NCBI RefSeq assembly: GCF_008692845.1
Contig: NZ_VXJW01000001.1
Span: forward strand, 558,001-622,000
Origin: Salmonella enterica subsp. arizonae
Lineage (GTDB): Bacteria; Pseudomonadota; Gammaproteobacteria; Enterobacterales; Enterobacteriaceae
Reading direction: 5' to 3'
Length of the DNA stretch: 64,000 bases
Shown here: in pieces, positions 18,235-29,631 of the stretch
How positions within the stretch are numbered: position 1 is the stretch's first letter
Layout: every line of letters begins with the position of its first letter
Program-made: the position numbers and the translations under genes
Notes under the pieces: generated by a model
Told to the model about the DNA's origin: nothing
Database searches by the model: none
What the model saw: the letters and a program-made list of their open reading frames with translations, nothing else

Positions 18235-19404
18235 TTATTGCCCATCAAGTCCACGAATAGGTTTAATAGTCGACCATGCCCGGCAGGATGGACAGTGCCA
18301 GTACAAAGTGTAGGCGGTAAAACCGCATTTCTGACAACGATACCGCGGCTTACTGCGCACCTGCTCGCCAACCATATCGCGCAGTACCATCAGGCTTTCT
18401 TTCGCTCGCCCTTCTTCCGCATCGTTGAGATGGTAATCCATCAGCTTATGGAACACCCGCATTGTGGGATGTCGCTGTAGCTGACGAGTGATATAAATTT
18501 GGGCTGTATCACTACCTTCACGCGCTTCCAGAATATCGGCAAGCATTAACTCAGCGCCAGCGCCGGTATTCTCCTCAACGGCGCGGCGTAAAAACTCCAC
18601 CCACTCCGCATTTTTACCGAGCTGTTGATAGCAGGTCTGCAACATTTCCAGCGTTTCGCTGACCAGTTCTTTATCCTGGACGATAACACGCTGTAGGCTT
18701 TCGACCGCTTTGGCGTAATCTCCTTTCGCCATATAGACACGCCCCATCATGATAGACACTCTGGCGCTATTTTTATCTGCGGCGGCACCCTTTTTCAACA
18801 GAGCCATCGCGCGCTCCATATCGTCGTTCCCCAACTGCTGTAAAGCTAACTCGCAGTAGAAGTGGGCGATTTCGATACGTTGTTTATCTTTGCCCAGTTT
18901 TACCAGCCGTTCTGCTACTTCGATCGCCTTCTGCCAGTCGCTGGTTAGCTGGTAGATTTGCAGAAGCTGCTGTAACGCACCTACGCGAAACTCCGTTTCG
19001 TCGGTAAGCTGGTTAAACATATCTTCCGCGCGATCATATAAACCGGCGGCCATATAGTCGCGCCCCAGTTGCTGAACGGCCAATAAACGCTGTTCATAGG
19101 TTAATGACGCGCTTTCCATCAAGGTTTGATGAATACGAATGGCGCGATCGACTTCACCGCGAGAGCGGAACAAATTGCCGAGGGTAAGATGAGCCTCAAC
19201 GGTGCCAGTATCCTCTTTAAGCATATCAAGGAACAGGTCCACCGCTTTATCTTGTTGGTTACTCAGCAGAAAGTTAACCCCTGCGACATAATCGCGCGAC
19301 AGGCGGTTAGCCTCATCCTGTTTTGTTTGTTGCGCACTTCTGCGACCCATATACCACCCATAGGCAGCGGCTACAGGTAACAACAGAAATAACAACTCCA
19401 ACAT
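18235..19404 (-). CDS. lapB: LapB (YciM), LPS assembly regulator
   Basis: A 389-residue inner-membrane protein: one N-terminal membrane helix (LELLFLLLPVAAAYGWYMG), nine or so TPR repeats on the cytoplasmic side, and a C-terminal rubredoxin-type metal site with Cys357, Cys360, Cys371 and Cys374 (CQKCG...CPSC). LapB acts with FtsH to trigger LpxC proteolysis and so limits lipopolysaccharide synthesis; YejM/PbgA controls it. It follows lapA by six bases in the same operon. All parts look intact. Confidence 0.96.
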   Translation of the reverse strand: MLELLFLLLPVAAAYGWYMGRRSAQQTKQDEANRLSRDYVAGVNFLLSNQQDKAVDLFLDMLKEDTGTVEAHLTLGNLFRSRGEVDRAIRIHQTLMESASLTYEQRLLAVQQLGRDYMAAGLYDRAEDMFNQLTDETEFRVGALQQLLQIYQLTSDWQKAIEVAERLVKLGKDKQRIEIAHFYCELALQQLGNDDMERAMALLKKGAAADKNSARVSIMMGRVYMAKGDYAKAVESLQRVIVQDKELVSETLEMLQTCYQQLGKNAEWVEFLRRAVEENTGAGAELMLADILEAREGSDTAQIYITRQLQRHPTMRVFHKLMDYHLNDAEEGRAKESLMVLRDMVGEQVRSKPRYRCQKCGFTAYTLYWHCPSCRAWSTIKPIRGLDGQ

Positions 19405-19410
19405 ATATGA

Positions 19411-19719
19411 TTATTCCTTTGCAACCGACGAACCGGCAGTGACCGCAACGTCGATTGCTGGTGAGAGCTTGTTTTCCAGTCGTTTAATTTTACGTTCCGC
19501 GCGTGCAAGGGAAACGCGAACCCGTAGCCAGAACAGGCCGCAAATCAGCCAGCCAATCGCAAAACCGGCGGCGAACAGCACAGCAAGCAACGTGGAGATA
19601 CGATACTCCCCTTGCGCCAACAGGTAGTTAAACGTCACCTGTTGATCATTCTGTGCGCCCAGTGTCACTGAAATAACAAAAATCGCCAATACCAGTAAGA
19701 AAATGAGTAGATATTTCAC
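19411..19719 (-). CDS. lapA: LapA (YciS), inner-membrane protein
   Basis: A 102-residue DUF1049 protein with two membrane helices (residues 1-20 and about 40-64) and a cytoplasmic coiled-coil C terminus (RVSLARAERKIKRLENKLS). It is the first gene of the lapAB operon and partners LapB in LPS assembly; in E. coli it has heat-shock (sigma H) and RpoE-linked promoters. Intact and of family length. Confidence 0.94.
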   Translation of the reverse strand: MKYLLIFLLVLAIFVISVTLGAQNDQQVTFNYLLAQGEYRISTLLAVLFAAGFAIGWLICGLFWLRVRVSLARAERKIKRLENKLSPAIDVAVTAGSSVAKE

Positions 19720-19868
19720 ATTACTTCCCGTTATGTGGTTTGCGCGAATAAATCGAGTCCAACTTACCGCATCCAGCCTTCTAAATTACCATTTTCACGC
19801 CTCGCGCGAAATGGAAAAGCGCCCGCCATCAGATGATTTAAGGGCAATGAACAGAAAATCAACGGTTG

Positions 19869-20633
19869 TCAGCTTTCCTGCTCTCGTTCAGCAATTTCTT
19901 GCGCTTCTTCACGAAGCGGCGTAAGCGGCCCGCAAATCCGCTGCGCCAGCCAGGTAGCCAGGGTGACTAATAACCAGGAGATAAGCGTAGCGACTACTAA
20001 ATCTCGCGGCCAGTGCATCCCCAGAAGCAAGCGGCTACCCATTACACCGGTCGCCCAGATTAACAAAAACACGATGGTGAAAGTACGTCTGCGCGGCCAT
20101 AACAAACCAACGGCCAAAAGCGCCCAGCTCGCTGCAAACATGGTGTGTCCGGACGGGAAAGCAAAGCCCGTCTCTTTTTGCCAGTGCTGACGCAGGAAAA
20201 CCGGGATGTTCTGTTGCCCGGTCAACTGCTCTTTCACTAAGTGTCCGCGTTCTGTACGCTTTAAAGTGTAGAACTCATCGACGGGAATATGGTGCGTTTT
20301 TTCAAGCCAGACCACAAATGGCCGCGGCTCCTGTACGCGTTCTTTTACCCATGATTTCACGCCCTGCCCGACGATAATCGCCCCGCCGAGAATAACAAAC
20401 AACATAATGGCGACGCGCAGGCGAAATCGCAGGCACCATAAGAACCATCCACAAAGAATCACATGCGTAATAACGCCCCAGGGTTGGGTCACGGTTTCCG
20501 TTATCCAGAATAACGTTTTCAGCCACCAGACCTGATGTTCTGGCTGCCACTGCCAGCCTGATATCCATACAGCGAGCGGCATGATAAGCAGCAGAGCAGC
20601 GCCTGCCGCAGTGCGCCTGGCAATTGAAAGCAT
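19869..20633 (-). CDS. pgpB: Phosphatidylglycerophosphatase / undecaprenyl-PP phosphatase PgpB
   Basis: A 254-residue multispanning PAP2 phosphatase. Motifs: KERVQEPRP (KX6RP), PSGHTMFAASW (PSGH), and SRLLLGMHWPRDL (SRX5HX3D), all with catalytic histidines. It dephosphorylates phosphatidylglycerophosphate and undecaprenyl pyrophosphate at the periplasmic face. I start at 20633 where AGGAGAAT precedes the ATG; the ATG ten codons upstream is not conserved. It diverges from ribA. Confidence 0.95.
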   Translation of the reverse strand: MLSIARRTAAGAALLLIMPLAVWISGWQWQPEHQVWWLKTLFWITETVTQPWGVITHVILCGWFLWCLRFRLRVAIMLFVILGGAIIVGQGVKSWVKERVQEPRPFVVWLEKTHHIPVDEFYTLKRTERGHLVKEQLTGQQNIPVFLRQHWQKETGFAFPSGHTMFAASWALLAVGLLWPRRRTFTIVFLLIWATGVMGSRLLLGMHWPRDLVVATLISWLLVTLATWLAQRICGPLTPLREEAQEIAEREQES

Positions 20634-20828
20634 GGATTCTCCTTTTATAAGTAAGTACCACAATCATAACTGAAAATTCTCGCCAAACTGGAAAAATGAC
20701 AAATTTGTGCCATTCCTGAGCAATTACGTGGTAGTGATTAGGTGATGACCGCCGCCTTATGGCAAAATAGCGAGATACAAGCCAACAGGCGACGACACCG
20801 CAGGCGTCAGCATAATCTGGAGACATAC

Positions 20829-21419
20829 ATGCAGCTTAAACGTGTGGCAGAAGCCAAACTGCCAACCCCATTGGGTGACTTTCTGATGGTGGGATTTGAA
20901 GAACTGGCAACCGGACACGACCATGCCGCGCTGGTTTTTGGCGATATTTCAGGTAAAACGCCGGTACTTGCTCGCGTTCACTCCGAATGTCTTACCGGGG
21001 ACGCGCTTTTTAGTCTGCGCTGTGATTGTGGTTTTCAACTGGAAGCCGCGCTGACGCATATTGCGGAAGAAGGACGCGGTATTCTGATTTATCACCGCCA
21101 GGAAGGCCGCAATATCGGCCTGCTTAATAAAATTCGCGCTTATGCGTTACAGGATCAAGGTTACGATACGGTGGAAGCCAATCATCAGCTCGGCTTTGCC
21201 GCAGATGAGCGTGATTTCACACTGTGCGCGGATATGTTCAAGTTACTGGGCGTGGATGAAGTTCGCCTGCTAACCAATAATCCGAAGAAAGTCGAAATAC
21301 TGACCGAAGCGGGAATAAATATCGTTGAACGCGTTCCGCTCATTGTTGGCCGTAATCCTAATAACGAGCATTATCTGGATACTAAAGCCGCCAAAATGGG
21401 CCACCTGCTAAGCAAGTAG
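20829..21419 (+). CDS. ribA: GTP cyclohydrolase II
   Basis: A 196-residue enzyme opening riboflavin synthesis from GTP. The zinc ligands are the cysteines in [19 protein letters not shown] (54, 65, 67 in E. coli numbering); the catalytic arginine region is [11 protein letters not shown]; and [11 protein letters not shown] is the GTP-binding end. I start at [10 protein letters not shown] (20829), as in E. coli. Longer in-frame ATGs at 20742 are within the pgpB/ribA promoter space, where E. coli has a SoxRS-controlled promoter. A strong stem-loop follows. Confidence 0.96.
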   Translation: MQLKRVAEAKLPTPLGDFLMVGFEELATGHDHAALVFGDISGKTPVLARVHSECLTGDALFSLRCDCGFQLEAALTHIAEEGRGILIYHRQEGRNIGLLNKIRAYALQDQGYDTVEANHQLGFAADERDFTLCADMFKLLGVDEVRLLTNNPKKVEILTEAGINIVERVPLIVGRNPNNEHYLDTKAAKMGHLLSK

Positions 21420-21436
21420 CCCCCCGCGATTAAAGC

Positions 21437-21461
21437 GGGCCTGCCTGTTAACGGCAGGCCC
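21437..21461. terminator. Stem-loop between ribA and acnA
   Basis: GGGCCTGCC and GGCAGGCCC form a perfect nine-base stem round TGTTAAC between the convergent ribA and acnA genes. It probably serves both directions. Confidence 0.8.
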
Positions 21462-21476
21462 AATAAACAAACAGCC

Positions 21477-24152
21477 TTAGTTCAGCATATTTCTTATGAC
21501 ATAGTGCAATATGCCGTCATTCTGGTAGTAAGTAAGCTCGGTTGCGGTATCAATGCGACAGCGGCAGGACACCGTTTCTTTGCTGCCGTTCGGTCTCGTT
21601 AACGTCACCGGGATGGTCGCGCCAGGACGCAGGTTTTGCAAATCCGCGATATCAATCACCTCTTCACCGGTCAGTCCCAGCGTTTTACGCGTTACGCCCT
21701 GTGGGAACTCCAGCGGCAGTATCCCCATCCCAATCAGATTTGAGCGGTGGATACGTTCGAACGACTCGGCGATCACGACGCGGATACCTAACAGCCGCGG
21801 ACCTTTTGCCGCCCAGTCACGGCTCGATCCCGACCCATACTCTTTCCCGGCAATCACCGCCAGCGGCGTTTTTTCCTGCTGGTAAAGCATCGCGGCGTCA
21901 TAAATCGACATCACTTCCGTTCCCGGCAAATGCCGCGTCATTCCACCTTCGACGCCAGGCAGCATTTCGTTGCGAATACGAATATTGGCGAACGTGCCGC
22001 GCATCATCACTTCATGGTTGCCGCGCCGTGAACCATAGGAGTTAAAATCCTTGCGTTCAACACCGTGGTTTTGCAGATAACGCCCGGCGGGACTGTCCGG
22101 CTTGATACTGCCGGCTGGAGAAATATGGTCAGTCGTCACCGAATCGCCCAGCATCGCCAGGATACGCGCACCGTGGATATCGTTGACAGGCGCAGGCTGG
22201 GCCTGCATCTCATCAAAGAAAGGCGACAGGCGAATATAGGTTGAATCCGACTGCCAGCCGTAAGTATCGGACGATTCGACCTGAATCGATTTCCATTCCT
22301 CCGTGCCCTCAAACACTTCCGCATACTCTTTGCGGAACATATCCGATGAAACCAGTTCAACGGCGCGGGCAATTTCTTGTGCCGAAGGCCAGATATCCTT
22401 CAGGTATACCGGATCGCCTTGACGATCGTACCCCAGCGGATCTGTCGCGAGGTTAATATTCATGTTTCCGGCCAGCGCATACGCCACAACCAGCGGTGGC
22501 GACGCCAGCCAGTTCGTTTTCACCAGCGGATGGATACGCCCTTCAAAATTTCGGTTGCCGGAAAGCACGGCCCCGACCGTCAGATCGCCTTTTTTAATTG
22601 CGGTCTCGATAGGTTCAGGCAACGGGCCAGAGTTACCGATACAGGTCGTACAGCCATAGCCGACCAGGTTAAAACCGAGTTCATCCAGATAAGGCGTGAG
22701 TTTGGCCTGCGCCAGATAGTCAGACACTACTTTTGAACCTGGCGCCAGGGAAGCCTTAACCCACGGTTGACGCTTCAACCCCAGCGTTACTGCCTTTTTC
22801 GCCAGTAATCCTGCCGCCATCAGCACACTGGGATTCGAGGTGTTCGTACAGGAGGTGATTGCGGCAATGACGACAGCGCCATCCGGAAGCTGATATGGCT
22901 GCCCGTTCATCGTATAGTCAACTGGCTGACGATCTTTTTGCGCGGCATTCAACTCCAGCTCGGCGCTGGCGGCAAAAGCTTTTGGCACATCGCCTAATGC
23001 CACGCGATCCTGCGGGCGTTTCGGCCCAGCCAGACTGGCCTCGACATCGCCCATATCCAGTTCCAGCGTACTGGTGAATACCGGTTCGTCACCGGGATTA
23101 CGCCACATTCCCTGAGCCTTCGCGTAGGTTTCAACCAATTCGACCAGATCGTCGCTACGTCCGCTTAATCGCATATATTCCAGGGTGATGGCGTCAATTG
23201 GGAAGAAACCACAGGTTGCGCCATATTCCGGCGACATATTAGCGATGGTCGCGCGGTCCGCCAGCGGTAGCGAATCCAGACCATCGCCATAAAATTCAAC
23301 AAACTTCCCCACTACGCCATGCTTACGCAGCATTTGCGTGACGGTCAGCACCAGGTCAGTCGCGGTGATCCCCTCCCGGAGTTTACCGGTTAACTTAAAG
23401 CCGACGACATCCGGGATAAGCATCGATACGGGCTGACCAAGCATCGCCGCTTCCGCTTCGATACCGCCCACGCCCCACCCCAATACACCCAGTCCATTAA
23501 TCATGGTCGTATGGGAATCGGTTCCCACCAGCGAGTCCGGGTAGGCAATCCACTCCCCGTCCTGTAATTCGCTCCAGACGGCTTTACCCAGGTATTCCAG
23601 GTTAACCTGATGGCAAATGCCAGTTCCAGGCGGTACGACGCTAAAACGGCTGAATGCCTGCTGTCCCCATTTCAGGAACATATAACGCTCATGGTTACGT
23701 TCCATTTCCAGCCGCACGTTTTCTTCAAACGCATCGTCATCACCAAAATGATCGACCGTAACGGAGTGGTCAATAACCAGATCGACCGACGATAACGGGT
23801 TCACTTTCGCCGTATCGCCGCCGAGGCGTTTAACGGCTTCCCGCATCGCTGCCAGGTCGACAACGGCAGGCACGCCGGTAAAATCCTGCATCAGTACGCG
23901 GGCGGGCCGCCAGGCGATTTCACGATCGGCCTGGGCATTTTTAAGCCAACCGGCCAGCGCCTGAATATCCTCATCAGTCACCGACTCTCCATCCTCCCAG
24001 CGCAACAGGTTTTCCAGTAACACTTTAAGAGATTTGGGCAAACGGGCGATATCGCCCAAGGATTTGGCGGCCAGCGGCAGACTGTAGTAATGATACGTTT
24101 TATCTTTGACCTGCAATGTATCCTTACTGGCTTCTCGTAGAGTTGACGACAT
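21477..24152 (-). CDS. acnA: Aconitate hydratase A
   Basis: An 891-residue aconitase isomerising citrate to isocitrate, the stationary-phase and oxidative-stress form. The [4Fe-4S] ligands are Cys in [10 protein letters not shown] and the pair in [13 protein letters not shown]. Substrate-binding motifs [15 protein letters not shown] and [12 protein letters not shown] are present, and the swivel domain ends with [13 protein letters not shown]. Length equals E. coli AcnA. GGAGGAGCT precedes the ATG. In E. coli it is controlled by RpoS, SoxRS, Fnr/ArcA; I did not locate these boxes in the short upstream gap. Confidence 0.97.
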   Translation of the reverse strand: MSSTLREASKDTLQVKDKTYHYYSLPLAAKSLGDIARLPKSLKVLLENLLRWEDGESVTDEDIQALAGWLKNAQADREIAWRPARVLMQDFTGVPAVVDLAAMREAVKRLGGDTAKVNPLSSVDLVIDHSVTVDHFGDDDAFEENVRLEMERNHERYMFLKWGQQAFSRFSVVPPGTGICHQVNLEYLGKAVWSELQDGEWIAYPDSLVGTDSHTTMINGLGVLGWGVGGIEAEAAMLGQPVSMLIPDVVGFKLTGKLREGITATDLVLTVTQMLRKHGVVGKFVEFYGDGLDSLPLADRATIANMSPEYGATCGFFPIDAITLEYMRLSGRSDDLVELVETYAKAQGMWRNPGDEPVFTSTLELDMGDVEASLAGPKRPQDRVALGDVPKAFAASAELELNAAQKDRQPVDYTMNGQPYQLPDGAVVIAAITSCTNTSNPSVLMAAGLLAKKAVTLGLKRQPWVKASLAPGSKVVSDYLAQAKLTPYLDELGFNLVGYGCTTCIGNSGPLPEPIETAIKKGDLTVGAVLSGNRNFEGRIHPLVKTNWLASPPLVVAYALAGNMNINLATDPLGYDRQGDPVYLKDIWPSAQEIARAVELVSSDMFRKEYAEVFEGTEEWKSIQVESSDTYGWQSDSTYIRLSPFFDEMQAQPAPVNDIHGARILAMLGDSVTTDHISPAGSIKPDSPAGRYLQNHGVERKDFNSYGSRRGNHEVMMRGTFANIRIRNEMLPGVEGGMTRHLPGTEVMSIYDAAMLYQQEKTPLAVIAGKEYGSGSSRDWAAKGPRLLGIRVVIAESFERIHRSNLIGMGILPLEFPQGVTRKTLGLTGEEVIDIADLQNLRPGATIPVTLTRPNGSKETVSCRCRIDTATELTYYQNDGILHYVIRNMLN

Positions 24153-24293
24153 AGCTCCTCCTTAAATGACAGGGTTGCGTTACCCTGATTCTCCACAGGG
24201 TTGTATTAAAGATAACACAAACAAAATGTAACGTTTTGATAACAACCCAAATTGCTAAAAGAGGAGAAAACTTTAAGGCAAGGACAAGACATG

Positions 24294-24326
24294 AAAAAGC
24301 CCGATAAATAACGCATTATCGGGCTT
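24294..24326 (-). terminator. Terminator after the small membrane protein genes
   Basis: On the minus strand GCCCGATAA and TTATCGGGC pair, followed by TTTTTC. It ends the ymiA/small-protein transcript ahead of acnA. Confidence 0.85.
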
Positions 24327-24330
24327 CTGA

Positions 24331-24423
24331 TTAGACGGCAATCCAGATTAACTCGGCCCAAAACAGTAGCGATAATACAAACGCGCCAGTCCATGACCAA
24401 TACTTTATATTTGACGTTAACAT
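24331..24423 (-). CDS. 30-residue single-span membrane protein (YmiC-like)
   Basis: A short frame encoding MLTSNIKYWSWTGAFVLSLL followed by FWAELIWIAV. The hydrophobic helix with flanking Trp residues is typical of enterobacterial small membrane proteins, and I recall similar sequences (YmiC/YmiB of E. coli) at this locus between cysB and acnA; I am not sure which name applies. It is followed at once by a perfect terminator and lies downstream of ymiA on the same strand. Confidence 0.7.
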   Translation of the reverse strand: MLTSNIKYWSWTGAFVLSLLFWAELIWIAV

Positions 24424-24608
24424 AGGCGATACCAACTGTGTTTAATCAATACTGAGAGGCGCTCAGCACACGGCTGCTGCGGTGTAAAAAGTCAGCGTTA
24501 ATAAAAACAGTAACGCCAATAAAAAGACGGATATTATTTTTGTGGTTCATCGTCACAATATTAAATCAGGGACGCGACGACGCGCTCTTGTGGTAACGTA
24601 ATACTCAC

Positions 24609-24749
24609 TTAGCCCCACCAGTACCAGATAACAAGCGCTACCACTACCCAGAACAACGCAGAACCCACAAAAACCGCTAACCATGCTTTACGTTTGAGCT
24701 CAGGATCGCGGCGCGGCTCGTGGTTTTCAGAAGGCATCACTGACCTCAT
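24609..24749 (-). CDS. ymiA: YmiA, small membrane protein
   Basis: A 46-residue protein, MRSVMPSENHEPRRDPELKR then KAWLAVFVGSALFWVVVALV and IWYWWG, with one C-terminal membrane helix. It matches E. coli YmiA in length, in the charged PRRDPELKRKAW block and in position near cysB. An upstream in-frame ATG would add 15 residues but is not conserved. Function is unknown. Confidence 0.85.
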   Translation of the reverse strand: MRSVMPSENHEPRRDPELKRKAWLAVFVGSALFWVVVALVIWYWWG

Positions 24750-25031
24750 GCTATCGGTATCACTTATCATTTCAACACCAAACAATCGGCGCAATTAATC
24801 ATCAGATGAGACAAATCCTAAATAAACTTTAGTCAAAAATCCAGTCAATTTACGAATCGTTTCCAGCGAATAAATCAATCTTTTGACTCAAGATAACTAT
24901 TTGGAAAAAGAAATTTGCGGGGCGGGTAATTCAACACTATTTTGCTGTTAATTACCCGCATTACTTCGGGGGATATTTTCAAAAGTCGCTTTTTGCCTGG
25001 CGTGCAATTGCGACGCAAACTGACGGTGCTA

Positions 25032-26012
<981 letters not shown>

Positions 26013-26164
26013 TCATCCAGATTAGCGCCATCAGACCATCGTTTATTCGCAGACTTTGTCGAGCTGCTAATACGATTTAATAATAAAAAAAGTATTAACT
26101 ATAACCACTATATCATTTATATCTGAACTGTATAGCAGGCACGATAAAATAATAAGTGCGCTAT

Positions 26165-26192
26165 AAAAAGGGCCGCTTATGCGGCCCGGTTT
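26165..26192 (-). terminator. Terminator of topA
   Basis: Minus-strand GGGCCGC-ATAA-GCGGCCC followed by TTTTTA, starting 25 bases after the topA stop. It separates topA from cysB. Confidence 0.85.
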
Positions 26193-26216
26193 ACTATTGC
26201 GGCGACCGACAGAGGG

Positions 26217-28814
26217 TTATTTTTTGCCTTCAACCCACTTGCCGTCGACGAAGAACGCTGACCATCCCGTCGCTTTCCCCTCTTTTTCCGCCGCAACGTA
26301 CTGCTGTTTTGTTTTGCGGCTAAAGCGAACGACGGTTTTATTTCCTTCCGGATCCTGCTGCGGCGCATCCGCCAGATAACGCAGTTTTTCCGGCAGGCGA
26401 TCGCGGAACCGGTAAAGCTCCTCGACTAATGGCGCACGCGTTTCGCGTGATTTCGGGAACGTATTGGCGGCCAGAAATATTCCTGCGGCGCCGTCGCGTA
26501 ACACAAAGTACGCGTCCGATTTTTCACACGGCAATTCCGGTAGCGGGACAGGATCTTCCTTCGGCGGCGCAACTTCGCCGTTACGCAAGATCTTACGAGT
26601 ATTTTTACACTCGTCGTTAGTACAGGCCATGTACTTACCAAAACGCCCCATTTTCAGGTGCATTTCGGAACCGCATTTCTCACACTCAACGATCGGGCCG
26701 TCATACCCTTTGATGCGGAACTCGCCCTCTTCAATCTCGTATCCGTCACAGGTCGGGTTATTACCACACACATGCAATTTACGCTTCGGATCGATCAGAT
26801 AGCTGTCCATCGCCGTACCGCACTTCTGACAGCGACGTTTGGCGCGCAGGGCATTGGTTTCGGCATCATCGCCTTCCAGCACGTTCAGAACTTCATTTTC
26901 CGGTATCAGGTTAATGGTCGTTTTACAGCGCTCTTTCGGCGAAAGCGCATAACCTGAGCAACCGAGGAAAACTCCTGTACTGGCAGTACGAATGCCCATT
27001 TTACGGCCGCAAGTTGGACAGTCGATGCTGGTCAGCACCATCTGGTTTGGGCGCATTCCCCCCTCTTCCGGATCTTTCTCGGCTTTGTCGAGCTGCTGAG
27101 TAAAGTCGCTGAAGAATTTATCCAGTACCGCTTTCCACTCGGCCTGATGATTCGCGACCTGATCCAGGCTATCTTCCATCTGCGCGGTAAAATCGTAGTT
27201 CATCAATTCACGGAAGTTTTCCTCCAGCCGATCGGTAACGATTTCACCCATTTTTTCCGCATAGAAACGACGGTTCTCAACGCGCACATAGCCGCGGTCC
27301 TGAATAGTCGAGATGATCGACGCATAGGTGGACGGACGGCCAATACCGCGTTTTTCAAGCTCTTTAACCAGCGAAGCCTCGCTAAAACGGGCTGGCGGTT
27401 TGGTAAAGTGCTGCGCAGGCGTCAGTTCAAGTAGCGTCAGATCATCGCCTTTATTCACGGCAGGTAGCGTGCGATCTTCATCACCTTTACGCAACGCCGG
27501 CATCACTTTCGTCCAGCCGTCAAAACGCAAAATACGCCCACGCGCTTTCAGGCGGAACTCGCCCGCACCAACGGTAAGTGTAGTAGAGTCATATTGCGCT
27601 GGCGTCATCTGACAGGCGACAAACTGGCGCCAGATCAGTTGATATAGCTTCTGCGCGTCCGCCTCCATGTCTTTCAACGACTCCGCCATGACAGAAACAT
27701 CGGAAGGACGGATCGCTTCGTGCGCTTCCTGTGAATTCTCTTTACTGGCGTACTGGTTCGGGTTATCAGGCAGGTATTTCTTGCCGAAATTATCGCCGAT
27801 GTAGCCGCGCACCATGTTGACCGCATCCTGACTCAGGTTTGTGGAATCAGTACGCATGTAGGTGATGTAGCCCGCTTCATACAGACGTTGCGCCATCATC
27901 ATGGTTTTCTTCACGCCAAAGCCCAGCCGGGTGCTGGCCGCCTGTTGCAGCGTTGAGGTGATAAACGGCGCGCCTGGCTTGCTGCTGGTCGGTTTGTCTT
28001 CACGCTCCAGTACGCTATAGCGCGCTTTTTCCAGCAGGCTGACGGCGGCAAGCGTCTGCTCGCGATTTACCGGACGGAATGGCTTGTCGTTCTGATGTGT
28101 CACCTGTAGCGGTAGCGACTCGCCAGACGGCGTTATCGTATTGGCGTCAATTTCCCAAAACTCTTCCGGAACAAACGCTTTAATCTCGCGCTCGCGCTCA
28201 ACGACCAGACGGACCGCGACAGACTGAACGCGACCTGCCGACAGGCCTCGGGCGATCTTTTTCCACAGCAACGGCGAGACCATATAGCCTACCACGCGGT
28301 CCATAAAGCGACGCGCCTGCTGGGCATTGACCCTATTAATGTTCAGCTCGCCCGGCTGTTCAAACGCCTGGCGAATGGCATTTTTGGTTATTTCGTTAAA
28401 GACTACGCGACTGTAGCGCGCATCATCGCCGCCAATGACTTCCCGCAGGTGCCATGCAATGGCTTCCCCTTCGCGGTCAAGATCGGTTGCGAGATAGATG
28501 TGGTCGGCTTTTTCCGCCAACTGTTTCAGTTCAGAGACGACCTTCTCTTTACCAGGCAGCACTTCATAGTGCGCATCCCAGTTGTGCCACGGGTCAACCC
28601 CCATACGGTTGACGAGAGCGCCACGTTCATCCTTTTTGGGCTTTTTAGCCGTTTTGGTGGAGGTAGAGTCGGCGCTCTTTTTAGCTGCTGAGCCACTGGT
28701 CGGCAAATCACGGATATGACCCACGCTGGATTTCACCACGTAGTCATTACCCAGATACTTGTTGATCGTTTTGGCTTTTGCCGGGGACTCAACGATGACA
28801 AGAGCTTTACCCAT
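26217..28814 (-). CDS. topA: DNA topoisomerase I
   Basis: An 865-residue type IA topoisomerase that relaxes negative supercoils. The TOPRIM domain ([15 protein letters not shown] and [15 protein letters not shown] with the acidic triad) is at the N terminus, the active Tyr lies in [14 protein letters not shown] (about residue 319), and three C-terminal C4 zinc ribbons follow ([30 protein letters not shown]), then two zinc-less ribbons. I start at [10 protein letters not shown] (28814, ribosome site TAAGGTG), two codons inside the longest frame. Very close to E. coli TopA; essential in most conditions. Confidence 0.97.
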   Translation of the reverse strand: MGKALVIVESPAKAKTINKYLGNDYVVKSSVGHIRDLPTSGSAAKKSADSTSTKTAKKPKKDERGALVNRMGVDPWHNWDAHYEVLPGKEKVVSELKQLAEKADHIYLATDLDREGEAIAWHLREVIGGDDARYSRVVFNEITKNAIRQAFEQPGELNINRVNAQQARRFMDRVVGYMVSPLLWKKIARGLSAGRVQSVAVRLVVEREREIKAFVPEEFWEIDANTITPSGESLPLQVTHQNDKPFRPVNREQTLAAVSLLEKARYSVLEREDKPTSSKPGAPFITSTLQQAASTRLGFGVKKTMMMAQRLYEAGYITYMRTDSTNLSQDAVNMVRGYIGDNFGKKYLPDNPNQYASKENSQEAHEAIRPSDVSVMAESLKDMEADAQKLYQLIWRQFVACQMTPAQYDSTTLTVGAGEFRLKARGRILRFDGWTKVMPALRKGDEDRTLPAVNKGDDLTLLELTPAQHFTKPPARFSEASLVKELEKRGIGRPSTYASIISTIQDRGYVRVENRRFYAEKMGEIVTDRLEENFRELMNYDFTAQMEDSLDQVANHQAEWKAVLDKFFSDFTQQLDKAEKDPEEGGMRPNQMVLTSIDCPTCGRKMGIRTASTGVFLGCSGYALSPKERCKTTINLIPENEVLNVLEGDDAETNALRAKRRCQKCGTAMDSYLIDPKRKLHVCGNNPTCDGYEIEEGEFRIKGYDGPIVECEKCGSEMHLKMGRFGKYMACTNDECKNTRKILRNGEVAPPKEDPVPLPELPCEKSDAYFVLRDGAAGIFLAANTFPKSRETRAPLVEELYRFRDRLPEKLRYLADAPQQDPEGNKTVVRFSRKTKQQYVAAEKEGKATGWSAFFVDGKWVEGKK

Positions 28815-29216
28815 ATTCACCTTTACCTAAGTTGATTCTTCCAGGAATGCGTCGCACGTTGATTCACCTTCCACTGGCGACGAGACAACGATATATGGTC
28901 TCTGCGTCTGCGGATATCAACCCCTTGTACTGGCTTTGTGTACGAAATGTAATACTCAGGTGACTGAGTTAACAGGCTTTTTTGCACACACGCGCTATAG
29001 CACGACGGAATTTTGGTCGAATGTCAAGCAATTCTGTTGCCAGATTGACGAAAGCGTCACACTGTACCTGATAAAATTCGATACGCAACTTTATTAGCAT
29101 GCAAAAACAAATCTTGCCAGTGAACGCGACATGACAAATACACCAATTTCCTACGAGAATATTTGCCCATCAGAAGTGCTCAGCGTAGACTAATCTCCTT
29201 GTTTAAGGAGTAAAAA
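28815..29216. other. Divergent promoter region topA/yciN
   Basis: About 400 bases between divergent topA and yciN. In E. coli it holds several topA promoters, including a heat-shock one. I see AT-rich promoter-like DNA and a good yciN ribosome site (AAGGAG) but no additional gene. Confidence 0.5.
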
Positions 29217-29468
29217 ATGCATAAAGAGACGCAACCTATCGATCGCGAAACATTGTTGCTTGAAGCCAACAAAATTATTCGGGAACATGAAGACACGATG
29301 GCAGGTATTGTCGCCACTGGCGTGACGCAGAAAAATGGCGTGCTGGTTTTCAGCGGCGATTACTTTTTAGACGAGCAAGGGCTACCGACCCCTAAAAGCA
29401 CTGCGGTATTTAATATGTTTAAACACCTCGCTCATGTGCTGTCTGAGAAGTATCACCTGATTGATTAA
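29217..29468 (+). CDS. yciN: YciN, small conserved protein
   Basis: An 83-residue DUF2498 protein of unknown function, starting [20 protein letters not shown] and rich in acidic residues. AAGGAG lies seven bases before the ATG. It matches E. coli YciN in length and place, divergent from topA. Soluble, no signal or membrane segment. Confidence 0.93.
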   Translation: MHKETQPIDRETLLLEANKIIREHEDTMAGIVATGVTQKNGVLVFSGDYFLDEQGLPTPKSTAVFNMFKHLAHVLSEKYHLID

Positions 29469-29471
29469 TCC

Positions 29472-29622
29472 GTGCCGGATGGCGGCCTACATTGCTTATC
29501 AGGCCCGGGACCCGACATCTTATAGGCCGAATAAAACGCTTGTACCGCCACCCGGCGCTGAATGCCTGATGGCGTTGCGCTTATCAGGCCTCCGAGGCAG
29601 GTCTTTTTCCAGGCCGGATGGC
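29472..29622. repeat. REP/BIME cluster after yciN
   Basis: Several REP-type units (GCCGGATGGCGGC, CTTATCAGGCC, TGCCTGATGGCGTTGCGC, CAGGCCGGATGGCAATGG) in alternating orientation fill the gap between the convergent yciN and sohB. Such palindromes stabilise mRNA 3' ends and bind gyrase or IHF. Confidence 0.85.
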
Positions 29623-29631
29623 AATGGCAGT

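Noticed and set aside
29472..29622. Possible CRISPR-like or direct-repeat array
   Set aside because: The repeats are imperfect palindromes of the REP type in alternating orientation, without regular spacers.
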